Positions 14,601 through 24,733 of a stretch of 64,000 nucleotides of DNA are shown piece after piece. The position numbers and the translations under genes were made by a program. The notes beneath the pieces are model-generated. The model worked only from the letters and a program-made list of their open reading frames with translations. It was not told the origin of the DNA and made no database searches. This stretch comes from Phocoena phocoena (taxonomy: Eukaryota; Chordata; Mammalia; Artiodactyla; Phocoenidae): NCBI RefSeq assembly GCF_963924675.1, contig NW_027077445.1:496001-560000 (forward strand), read 5' to 3'. Positions within the stretch are counted from its first letter, which is position 1. Every line of letters begins with the position of its first letter.

Positions 14601-15272
14601 CTAACTGTTACGCTCACCCAAAAATGTTGTCGTACCTAACCTGTACACTAAACCATTCCCGTCCCCTAACCCAAATGCTAAAACTAACCCTTACACTAAA
14701 CCTTACCCTAACCCTTCCCCTAACCCTAACCCGTACACTAACACTATCCCGTACTCTAATACATACGCTCACCCTAAACCTTACCCGTCCCCTGAGCCTA
14801 ACCCTAAACCTAACCCTTACCCAAAGCCGAACCCTAATGCATCCCCTATTCCTAACCAGTTCACTTACACTAAACCATACCCAAACACGTACGCTCCCCT
14901 AAACCATTGTCGTACCCTAACATGTACCCTAAACCATCCCCTTCCCCTAACCCTACCCCTAACACTTATGCGAAGACTTACCCTAACCCGTCCCCTATTC
15001 CTAGCCCATACGGTGACACTAACCATTACCGTAGCACGTATGCTCACCCTAAACCGTTTTCGTACCCTAACCTTTACCCGAATCCGTCCCTGTCCATTAA
15101 CCCTAACCCTAAACCTTACGTGAAGCCTTACCTTAACCTGTCTCCTAATGTTAATCCATACACTAACACTAATCCGTACCCTCACACCTATGCTCACCCT
15201 AAATTGTTGTAGTAATATAACCTGTACCTTAAACCATCCCCATCCCCAAACCCTAACCCTAACCCCAACCCA
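11691..15272 (+). repeat. Telomere-like array, most degenerate proximal part
   Basis: The hexamer rhythm is still clear, but stop codons now interrupt every frame. A diagnostic variant changes as well: where left-hand units read CCTGTCCCCTAA, these mostly read CCTGTACCCTAA. Units also contain more A and T. The array stops at about 15,270 in a short CCCCAACCC run that abuts the satellite. The increasing disorder away from the presumed chromosome end suggests that turnover acts mainly on the distal side. Confidence 0.8.
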
Positions 15273-16758
15273 GAGCACTTCCTCTTATGGTTCTTTACCT
15301 TAGGGAAATGAAATCAAAAAGACACATCTATGCCAAAGTTTGGGATGGCTCCTTTTACAAGAACCTCGTCTATGATACAAGTTAAATATCCCAGAAAGTG
15401 AAATTTGGATAAAGAATTAGTGGTACTTACCTACAACTGAATATCACTCAGCAATGAAATCTATGTCTTCAGGTCCAAAGCAACATAATGAGTGGATTGA
15501 GGTATGATGATTCTAAGTGAAATAAGTCACACAGAAAAAGAAACATCATAAGATGTCACTAATACACGGAACTTAATCTTGGCTACACATGAACTGAATT
15601 ACAAAACATAACAGGGTCTCAAATTTAGAAAACCTACTTATGCTTGCTTAATGGGAAAGGTGGGTTGGGCTGCTGCATAAAACCAGAGACTGAAATTAGC
15701 ACACATACCGTTCCTAAAACAAATATGTAATAGAATAGACTTACTCCTTGCTCAACGAAATGGACTTGACACCCCATATTCAAGACCTAGGAATATACCT
15801 GACTAGTAAGAATCTAAAAACCTATGGATTTATATGTCCCCGTAAGAGAATCAAGCGTGTGTACAGCAGCATAAACGCAGCAGTGAAAATCATCTAAATC
15901 CCATCATCAATATAAATTTCAAGAAAAACCACAATAACAGAGAAATACAGAACAATTCTTAAATATTTCAATCAGGACTAGTGATGCAACCTGGATTCAG
16001 CACATCTACACCTAGAGCTGGGTGAGACATAAGGCAGAACACTTGGGCTCATTGGTTTGTTGAGGTTCGGTGAGCAAAAGCAGACCCTTTGAAGTCATAC
16101 TGCATGGTACCTATTCCATGAGTCCCAACTCTCCAGGTTCAAGTGATTCTTCCTCCAGCTAAAACATGCATGGGAAACCCAGAGTATCGTCCACCGTGTG
16201 ATTGGGAAACGATTTAAAATGCATCTCAGTTTTCGTATCCTGGTCCTCGGGTTCACCATTCCAGATGCTTTACTAACACTCTCCCCGCTTGGAGAGTCAG
16301 TGCCTTTAACCTCCTGTTTGGCACAGCTTGCAATTTCTGTGCAAGATGAACAGGAATAGGGAGAACCAATGAGAGACTAGCTGTAGGTGTCTGCACGGGC
16401 AAATGTAACGCTCATTTCCCACCAGGAAGAGGAATTAACCAAAGGCTCAGCGTGCCCTGCCGGAAACAGATTAGTGCCTGAAGCAATCCTGCGGTTTTGT
16501 GCCCAGCTCACAAGAAAGCCAGTTGAAGAAAGGAGCTCAGGGGCACTGTAATTCACAAACCTGCAGAGTTATAAATGACAGCTATCCTCCAAACGTATAT
16601 TGAAGTAAGCCTGCGAAGGTGACTTGAAAGTGGGGCAGAATTTCAGGAAAACGATTGCAGGTGGTAGACTGGAAATGCCCTGAAAGCATAGGAAAAGAGG
16701 CACAACATCGTCAATGATGCACTAGGCCACAAAGGGCGTATGCGTTTTTTCCTGAATA
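15273..16758 (+). repeat. Left terminal partial satellite unit
   Basis: About 1,486 bp of one unit, entering at the position that corresponds to about 17,021 in the next unit and running to the first palindrome centre. It is visibly more diverged than interior units. Several of its private bases match the LINE-1 ancestor rather than the satellite consensus: AAAAAGACACAT near 15,328 (interior units read AAAACAGACAGC), TTTACAAGAACCTCG at 15,354, and GTGAAATAAGTCAC at 15,517. The last two are shared with the unit at the opposite edge of the array. Confidence 0.85.
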
Positions 16759-18471
16759 TATTCAGGAAAAAACGCATACGCCATTTTTGGCCAACCAAGC
16801 AAGCCTGTAAAGGAAATCTGCACTACAATGAAATCTCACTGCCCCCACGGGGCAAAAGGGCCATCTGAAAAAAGTGTAAAATCCAGAAAGGTAGGACAGG
16901 ATATGGAGAACAGGGAGCCTTGTTATGCTGATTGGCAGGAGGTAACTTGTGAACAGCCACCCTGGAGAAGTGTATGGTGTTTCCTGAAACACGTAAGAAA
17001 TAAAGCAACACAGCCAATGGCAATTGCACTTATGGTCCTATTGCTTAGGGAAATTAAAATCAAAAACAGAGAGCCACCCCAAAGTTTGGTACGGCTGTGT
17101 TCCCAGGAAGCTCGTCTACAGTACCAGGTAAATATCCCAGAAAGCAAAAAATGGATAAAGAAGTTGTGGCACGTACGTGCAATGCAATATCACTCAGCAA
17201 TGAAACCTGTGTCATTAGGCACGTAGCGACATAGTGAGTGGATGCAGGTACGGTGAATCTACGTGAACGACATCACACAGAAAAAGAAACATCATAAGAT
17301 ATCACTAAGACACGGAATGAAAACTTGACTACACATGAACTGAATTACAAAACAGAACAGCGTCTCAAATTCAGGAAACCATGTAGTGCTTGCATATGGG
17401 GAAAGGTGCCTTGGGGTGCTGCATAAAACCAGAGACTGAAATTAGCACAGATAACATTCCATAAGCCAAATATGTAATAGACAAGACCTACTCCCTGCTC
17501 AACGAAATGGACTCAACACCACATATTCAACGCCTAGGAATATACCTGACTAGGAAGAATCTTAAAACCCATGGATATATATGGCTCCGTAAGAGAATCA
17601 AGCGTGTGTACAGCGGCATAAACGCAGCAGTGAAAATCCGATAAATTCCATTATCAAAATAAATTTCGAAAACAAAACACAAAGACAGTGAAATAGAGAG
17701 CAATTTTTAAATAATTCACTCAGGGCATGTGATGCAACCGGGATTTAACACATCTACACCCAGAGCTTGTTGAGACATAAGGCTGGACACTTCAGGCTGA
17801 TACCATTGGTGAGTTTCGGTGAGCAAATGCAGACCCTTTGAAGTCATACTGCATGGTACCTATTCCATGGGTCCCAACTCTCCAGGTTCAAGGGATTCTT
17901 CCTGCAGCTAAAACATGCATGGGAAACCCACAGTATGGTCCACCGTGTGATTGGGAAACGATTTAAAATGCATCTCAGTTTTCGTATCCTGGTCCTTGGG
18001 TTCACCATTCCAGATGCTTTACTAACACTCTCCCCGCTTGGAGAGTCAGTGCCTTTCACCTCCTCTTTGGCACAGCTTGCAATTTCTGTGCAAGATGAAC
18101 AGGAATAGGGAGAACCAACGAGAGACTAGATATAGGTGTCTGCACGGGCGAATGTAACGCTCATTGCCCACCAGGAAGAGGAATTAACCAAAGGCTCAGC
18201 ATGCCCTGCCGGAAACAGATTAGGGCCTGAAGCAATCCTGCGGTTTTGTGCCCAGCTCACAAGAAAGCGAGTTGAAGAAAGGAGCTCAGGGGCACTGTAA
18301 TTCACAAACCTGCGGAGTTATAAATGACAGCTATCCTCCAAAAATATATTGAAGTAAGCCTGCGAAGGGGACTTGAAAGCGGGGCAGAATTTCAGGAAAA
18401 CGATTGCAGGGGGTAGACTGGAATTGCCCTGAAAGCATAGGAAAAGAGGCACAACGTCGACAATGATGCAC

Positions 18472-18543
18472 TTGGCCAAAAATGGCGTATGCGTTTTTTC
18501 CTGAATATATTCAGGAAAAAACGCATACGCCATTTTTGGCCAA
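18472..18543. repeat. 72-bp perfect palindrome of the satellite unit (type example)
   Basis: Two 36-bp arms meet with no spacer at CCTGAATA|TATTCAGG. The outer parts are TTGGCCAAAAA and TTTTTGGCCAA. This copy reads ATGGCG in the left arm and CGCCAT in the right arm, whereas most copies read GGGCG and CGCCC, so both arms changed together. Perfect 72-bp forms also occur at the centres beginning 30,724 and 34,216. Other copies have one to four mismatches (for example GAGCG against CGCCC at 21,991). A cruciform or foldback hairpin is possible. It is not an insertion-sequence terminus, because no element lies between paired copies. Confidence 0.9.
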
Positions 18544-21500
18544 CCAAGCAAGCCTGTAAAGGAAATCTGCACTACAATGAAATCTCACTGCCCCCCTGGC
18601 AAAAGGGCCATCTGAAAAAAGTGTAAAATCCAGAAAGGTAGGACAGGATATGGAGAACAGGGAGCCTTGTTATGCTGATTGGCAGGATGTAAATTGTGAA
18701 CAGCCACACTGGAAAAGTGTATGGTGTTTCCTGAAACACGTAAGAAATAAAGCAACACAGCCTATGGCAATTGCCTTATGGTCCTATTGCTTAGGGAAAT
18801 TAAAATCAAAAACAGAGAGCCACCCCAAAGTTTGGGACGGCTGTGTTCCCAAGAAGCTCGTCTACAGTACCAGGTAAATATCCCAGAAAGCAAAAAATGG
18901 ACAAAGAAGTTGTGTCACGTATGTGCAATGCAATATCACTCAGCAATGAAATCTGTGTCATCAGGCCCGTAGCGTCATAGTGAGTGGATGCAGGTACGGT
19001 GACTCTACGTGAACTACGTCACACAGAAATAGAAACATCATAAGTTATCACTAATACACGGAATGTAAACTTGACCACACATGAACTGAATTACAAAACA
19101 GAACTGGGTCACAAATTTAGAAAACCAACTAGTGCTTGCTTATGGGGAAAGGTGCCTTGGGGTGCTACATAAAACCAGAGACTGAAATTAGCACAGATAA
19201 CATTCCATAAGCCAAATATGTAATAGACAAGACCTACTCCTTGCTCAACGAAATGGACTCAACACCACATATTCAACGCCTAGGAATATACCTGACTAGG
19301 AAGAATCTTAAAACCCATGGATTTATATGTCTCCGTAAGAGAATCAAGCGTGTGTACAGCGGCATAAACGCAGCAGTGAAAATCCGATAAATCCCATTAT
19401 CAAAATAAATTTCAAAAACAAAACACAAAGACAGTGAAATAGAGAGCAATTCTTAAATAATTCACTCAGGGCATGTGATGCAACCGGGATTGACCACATC
19501 TACACCCAGAGCTGGTTGAGACATAAGGCTGGACACTTCAGGCTGATAGCATTGGTGAGTTACGGTGAGCAAATGCAGACCCTTTGAAATCATACTGCAT
19601 GGTACCTATTCCATGGGTCCCAACTCTCCAGGTTCAAGGGATTCTTCCTCCAGCTAAAACATGCATGGGAAACCCACAGTATGGTCCACCGTGTGATTGG
19701 GAAACGAATTAAAATGCATCTGAGTTTTCGTATCCTGGTCCTCGGGTTCACCATTCCAGATGCTTTACTAACACTCTCCCCACTGGGAGATTCAGTGCCT
19801 TTAACCTCCTGTTTGGCACAGCTTGCAATTTCTGTGCAAGATGAACAGGAATAGGGAGAACCAATGAGAGACTAGCTATAGGTGTCTGCACGGGCAAATG
19901 TCACGCTCATTTCCCACCAGGAAGAGGAATTAACCAAAGGCTCAGCGTGCCCTGCCGGAAACAGATTAGGGCCTGAAGCAATCCTGCGGTTTTGTGCCCA
20001 GCTCACAAGAAAGCGAGTTGAAGAAAGGAGCTCAGCGGCACTGTAATTCACAAACCTGCAGAGTTATAAATGACAGCTATCCTCCAAAAGTATACCGAAG
20101 TAAGCCTGCGAAGGGGACTTGAAAGCGGGGCAGAATTTCAAGAAAACGATTGCAGGGGGTAGACTGGAATTGCCCTGAAAGCACAGGAAAAGAGGCAGAA
20201 CGTCGACAATAATGCACTTGGCCAAAAAGGGCGTATACGTTTTTCCCTGAATATATTCAGGAAAAAACGCATACGCCCTTTTTGGCCAACCAAGCAAGCC
20301 TGTAAAGGAAATCTGCACTACAATGAAATCTCACTGCCCCCCGGGCAAAAGGGCCATCTGAAAAAAGTGTAAAATCCAGAAAGGTAGGACAGGATATGGA
20401 GAAGAGGGAGCCTTGTTATGCTGATTGGCAGGATGTAAATTGTGAACAGCCACCCTGGAGAAGTGTATGGTGTTTCCTGAAACACATAAGAAACAAAGCA
20501 ACACAGCCTATGGCACTTTCACTTATGGTCCTATAGCTTACAGAAATTAAAATTAAAAACAGACTGCCACCCCAATATTTGGGACGGCTGTGTTCCCAAG
20601 AAGCTCGTCTACAGTATCAGGTAAATATCCCAGAAAGCAAAAAATGGATAAAGAAGTTGTGGCACTTACGTACAATGCAATATCACTCAGCAATGAAATC
20701 TGTGTCATGAGGCCCGTAGCGGCATACTGAGTGGATGCAGGTACGGTGATTCTACGTGAACTACGTCACACAGAAAAAGAAACATCATAAGATATCACTA
20801 ATACACGGAATGTAAACTTGACTACACATGAACTGAATTACAAAACAGAACAGGGTCTCAAATTTAGAAAACCAACTAGTGCTTGCTTATGGGGAAAGGT
20901 GACTTGGTGTGCTGCATAAAACTAGAGACTGAAATTAGCACAGATAACTTTCCATAAGCCAAATATGTAATAGACAAGACCTACTCCTTGCTCAACGAAA
21001 TGGACCCAACACCACATATTCAACGCCTAGGAATATACCTGACTAGGAAGAATCTTAAAACCCATGGATTTATATGTCTCCGTAAGAGAATCAAGCGTGT
21101 GTACAGCGGCATAAACGCAGGAGTGAAAATCCGATAAATCCCATTATCAAAATAAATTTCGAAAACAAAACACAAAAACAGTGAAATAGAGAGCAATTCT
21201 TAAAGAATTCACTCAGGGCATGTGATGCAACCGGGATTGACCACATCTTCACCCAGAGCTGGTTGAGACATAAGGCTGGACACTTCAGGCTGATAGCATT
21301 GGTGAGTTTCGGTGAGCAAATGCAGACCCTTTGAAGTCATACTGCATGGTACCCATTCCATGGGTCCCAACTCTCCAGGTTCAAGGGATTCTTCCTCCAG
21401 CTAAAACATGCATGGGAAACCCAGAGTATCGTCCACCGTGTGATTGGTAAACGATTTAAAATGCATCTCAGTTTTCATATGCTGGTCCTCGGGTTCATCA

Positions 21501-22049
21501 TTCCAGATGCTTTACTAACACTCTCCCCGCTTGGAGAGTCAGTGCCTTTAACCTCCTCTTTGGCACAGCTTGCAATTTCTGTGCAAGATGAACAGGAATA
21601 GGGAGAACCAATGAGAGACTAGCTGTAGGTGTCTGCACGGGAAATGTAACGCTCATTGCCCACAAGGCAGAGGAATTAAACAAAGGCTCAGTGTGCCCTG
21701 CTGGAAACAGATTAGGGCCTGAAGCAATCCTGCGGTTTTGTGCCCAGCTCACAAGAAAGCGAGTTGAAGAAAGGAGCTCAGGGGCACTGTAATTCACAAA
21801 CCTGCAGAGTTATAAATGACAGCTATCTTCCAAAAGTATATTGAAGTAAGCCTGCGAAGGGCCTTGAAAGCGGGGCAGAATTTCAGGAAAACGATTGCAG
21901 GGTGTAGACTGGAATTGCCCTGAAAGCATAGGGAAAGAGGCAGAACGTCGACAATGATGCACTTGGCCAAAAAGAGCGTATGCGTTTTTTCCTGAATATA
22001 TTCAGGTAAAAACGCATACGCCCTTTTTGGCCAAACAAGCAAGCCTGTA

Positions 22050-22925
22050 AAGGAAATCTGCACTACAATGAAGTCTCACGGCCCCCCGGGCAAAAGGGCC
22101 ATCTGAAAAAAGTGTAAAATCCAGAAAGGTAGGACAGGATATGGAGAACAGGGAGCCTTGTTATGCTGATTGGCAGGATGTAAATTGCCAGCAGCCACCC
22201 TGGAGAAGTGTATGGTGTTTCCTGAAACATGTAAGAAACAAAGCAACACAGCCTATGGCAATTGCACTTATGGTCCTATTCCTTAGGAAAATTAAAATCA
22301 AAAACAGACAGCCACCCCAATATTTGGGACGGCTGTGTTCACAAGAAGCTCGTCTACAGTATCAGGTAAATATCCCAGAAAGCAAAAAATGGATAAAGAA
22401 GTTGTGGCACGTACGTACAATGCAATATCACTCAGCAATGAAATCTGTGTCATCAGGCCCATAGCGGCATAGGTAGTGGATGCAGGTACGGTGATTCTAC
22501 GTGAACTACGTCACACAGAAAAAGAAACATCATAAGATATCACTAATACACGGAATGTAAACTTGACTACACATGAACTGAATTACAAAACAGAACATGG
22601 TCTCAAATTTAGAAAACCAACTAGTGCTTGCTTATGGGGAAAGGTGCCTTGGGGTGCTGCATAAAACCAGAGACTGAAATTAGCACAGATAACATTCCAT
22701 AAGCCAAATATGTAATAGACAAGACCTACTCCTTGCTCAACGAAATGGACCCAACACCACATATTCAACGCCTAGGAATATACCTGACAAGGAAGAATCT
22801 TAAAACCCATGGATATATATGTCTCCGTAAGAGAATCAAGCGTGTGTACAGCGGCATAAACGCAGCAGTGAAAATCCGATAAATCCCATTATCAAAATAA
22901 ATTTCGAAAACAAAACACAAAGACA
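22050..22925 (+). pseudogene. Ancient LINE-1 3' end embedded in the satellite unit
   Basis: The order of recognisable pieces follows a mammalian L1 3' end on the + strand. First CACTACAATGAAGTCTCAC and GGGCCATCTGAAAAAAG, as in the ORF2 stretch ending in 'aatggccatcatcaaaaa'. Then ATGGAGAACAGGGAGCC and GCAGGATGTAAATTG. Then an in-frame peptide containing QPPWRSVWCFL and WIKKLWHVRTMQYHSAM, close to the conserved QPLWKxVWRFL and WIKKMWxxYTMEYYSA motifs at the ORF2 C-terminus. After the frame ends, the 3' UTR order is kept: AAACATCATAAGATATCACTAA, then ATTACAAAACAGAA, then ATAGACAAGACCTACT, then AAGAATCTTAAAACC, then an A-rich end (CAAAATAAATTTCGAAAAC near 22,893) that looks like a decayed poly(A). 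Every unit of the array carries this segment. It is far older than the L1 inserted at 61.8 kb. Alignment to a cetartiodactyl L1 consensus would settle it. Confidence 0.8.
22141..22464 (+). pseudogene. 107-codon relic of L1 ORF2 C-terminus (recurs in many units)
   Basis: This open frame translates the ORF2-derived part of the unit. Residues 15-30 hold the QPPWRSVWCFLK motif, and residues about 83-100 the WIKKLWHVRTMQYHSAM motif. Full-length or near-copies also occur at 16,828, 29,127, 37,859, 43,098, 50,084 and 58,813. Its persistence is explained by homogenisation of the array. The zinc-knuckle-like cysteines of the ORF2 tail and the rest of the protein are absent, so no activity is expected. 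The neighbouring unit at 25,633 has one extra A in the run near 25,880, which shifts the frame. Confidence 0.6.
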
Positions 22926-24733
22926 GTGAAATAGAGAGCAATTCTTAAATAATTCACTCAGGGCATGTGATGCAACCGGGATTGACCACATCTACACCCA
23001 GAGCTGGTTGAGACATAAGGCTGGACACTTCAGGCTGATAGCATTGGTGAGTTTCGGTGAGCAAATGCAGACCCTTTGAAGTCATACTGCATGGTACCCA
23101 TTCCATGGGTCCCAACTCTCCAGGTTCAAGGGATTCTTCCTCCAGCTAAAACATGCATGGGAAACCCAGAGTATCGTCCACCATGTGATTGGGAAACGAT
23201 TTAAAATGCATCTCAGTTTTCGTATCCTGGTCCTCGGGTTCACCATTCCAGATGCTTTACTAACACTCTCCCTGCTTGGAGAGTCAGTGCCTTTAACCTC
23301 CTCTTTGGCACAGCTTGCAATCTCTGTGCAAGGTGAACAGGAATAGGGAGAACCATTGAGAGACTAGCTGTAGGTGTCTGCACGGGCAAATGTAACGCAC
23401 ATTTCCCACCAGGAAGAGGAATTAACCAAAGGCTCAGCATGCCCTGCCGGAAACAGATTAGGGCCTGAAGCAATCCTGCGGTTTTGTGCCCAGCTCACAA
23501 GAAAGCGAGTTGAAGAAAGGAGCTCAGGGGCACTGTAATTCACAAACCTGCAGAGTTATAAATGACAGCTATCCTCCAAAAATATATTGAAGTAAGCCTG
23601 CGAAGGGGACTTGAAAGCGGGGCAGAATTTCAGGAAAATCATTGCAGGGGGTAGACTGGAATTGCCCTGAAAGCATAGGAAAAGAGGCAGAACGTCGACA
23701 ATGATGCACTTGGCCAAAAAGAGCGTATGCGTTTTTTCCTGAATATATTCAGGTAAAAACGCATACGCCCTTTTTGGCCAAACAAGCAAGCCTGTAAAGG
23801 AAATCTGCACTACAATGAAGTCTCACTGCCCCCTGGGCAAAAGGGCCATCTGAAAAAAGTGTAAAATCCAGAAAGGTAGGACAGGATATGGAGAACAGGG
23901 AGCCTTGTTATGCTGATTGGCAGGATGTAAATTGCCAGCAGCCACCCTGGAGAAGTGTATGGTGTTTCCTGAAACATGTAAGAAACAAAGCAACACAGCC
24001 TATGGCACTTCCACTTATGGTCCTATAGCTTACGGAATTTAAAATCAGAAACAGACAGCCACCCCAATATTTGGGACGGCTGTGTTCACAAGAAGCTCGT
24101 CTACAGTATCAGGTAAATATCCCAGAAAGCAAAAAATGGAGAAAGAAGTTGTGGCACGTACGTACAATGCAATATCACTCAGCAATGAAATCTGTTTCAT
24201 CAGGCCCGTAGCGGCATAGTGAGTGGATGCAGGTACGGTGATTCTACGTGAACTACGTCACACAGAAAAAGAAACATCATAAGATATCACTAATACACGG
24301 AATGTAAACTTGACTACACATGAACTGAATTACAAAACAGAACAGGGTCTCAAATTTAGAAAACCAACCAGTGCTTGCTTATGGGGAAAGGTGCCTTAGG
24401 GTGCTGCATAAAACCAGAGACTGAAATTAGCACAGATATCATTCCATAATACAAATATGTAATAGACAAGACCTACTCCTTGCTCAACGAAATGGACTCA
24501 ACACCACATATTCAACGCCTAGGAATATACCTGACTAGGAAGAATCTTAAAACCCATGGTTTTATATGTCTCCGTAAGAGAATCAAGCGTGTGTACAGCG
24601 GCATAAACGCAGCAGTGAAAATCCGATAAATCCCATTATCAAAATAAATTTCAAAAACAAAACACAAAGACAGTGAAATAGAGAGCAATTCTTAAAGAAT
24701 TCACTCAGGGCATGTGATGCAACCGGGATTTAA

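Larger units (their letters stand above)
1..15272 (+). repeat. Degenerate telomere-like (CCCTAA)n array with ordered variant hexamers
   Basis: The whole stretch reads as CCCTAA hexamers and one- or two-base variants (CCCGTA, CGCTAA, CACTAA, CCCGTC, CCCTTA, CCGAAG). The variants recur in a fixed order. Using the marker CCCGAAGCC, successive units start at 15, 182, 350, 500 and 668, giving spacings of 167, 168, 150 and 168. The unit is therefore about 25-28 hexamers, differing mainly in the number of plain CCCTAA copies. The C-rich strand reads left to right, as at the left end of a chromosome. No long run of perfect telomere repeats is present, so this is subtelomeric or sits just inside the true end; an internal telomeric block is the alternative. 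The 6-bp phase keeps two of three forward frames and the Val-Arg reverse frame open for hundreds of codons. These are by-products, not genes. The minus strand is G-rich and could form quadruplexes. Confidence 0.93.
21999..23745 (+). repeat. Representative satellite unit, palindrome centre to palindrome centre
   Basis: Parts in order. The right palindrome arm runs to about +36. An L1-derived stretch covers about +50 to +925 (22,050-22,925). A segment of unknown origin follows from about +930 to +1,710, and contains the recurring phrases CATGGTACCCATTCCATGGG (with its own short inverted repeat), GCACGGGCAAATGTAACGC and GAGTTATAAATGACAGC. The left arm of the next palindrome closes the unit. I found no match for the non-L1 half among families I know. 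This unit belongs to a recently duplicated two-unit block. Confidence 0.85.
21242..24195 (+). repeat. Two-unit higher-order repeat, copy 1
   Basis: About 2,954 bp recur 3,492-3,493 bp downstream with only a handful of differences that I could find: GGTAAACG/GGGAAACG near 21,428, CACAAGG/CACCAGG near 21,663, CCCTGGG/CCCGGG near 23,831, and one extra A in copy 2. Adjacent single units differ far more. The shift equals two satellite periods, so a dimer was the unit of duplication. Confidence 0.8.

Noticed and set aside
1..15272. Functional telomere repeat tract
   Set aside because: No extended perfect CCCTAA run is present; variants dominate, so this is telomere-derived satellite and not the telomere itself.
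16828..17226. Recurring ~107-132-codon frames as a conserved host gene family
   Set aside because: They are the decayed ORF2 tail of an L1 present in each satellite unit; recurrence follows from tandem repetition.
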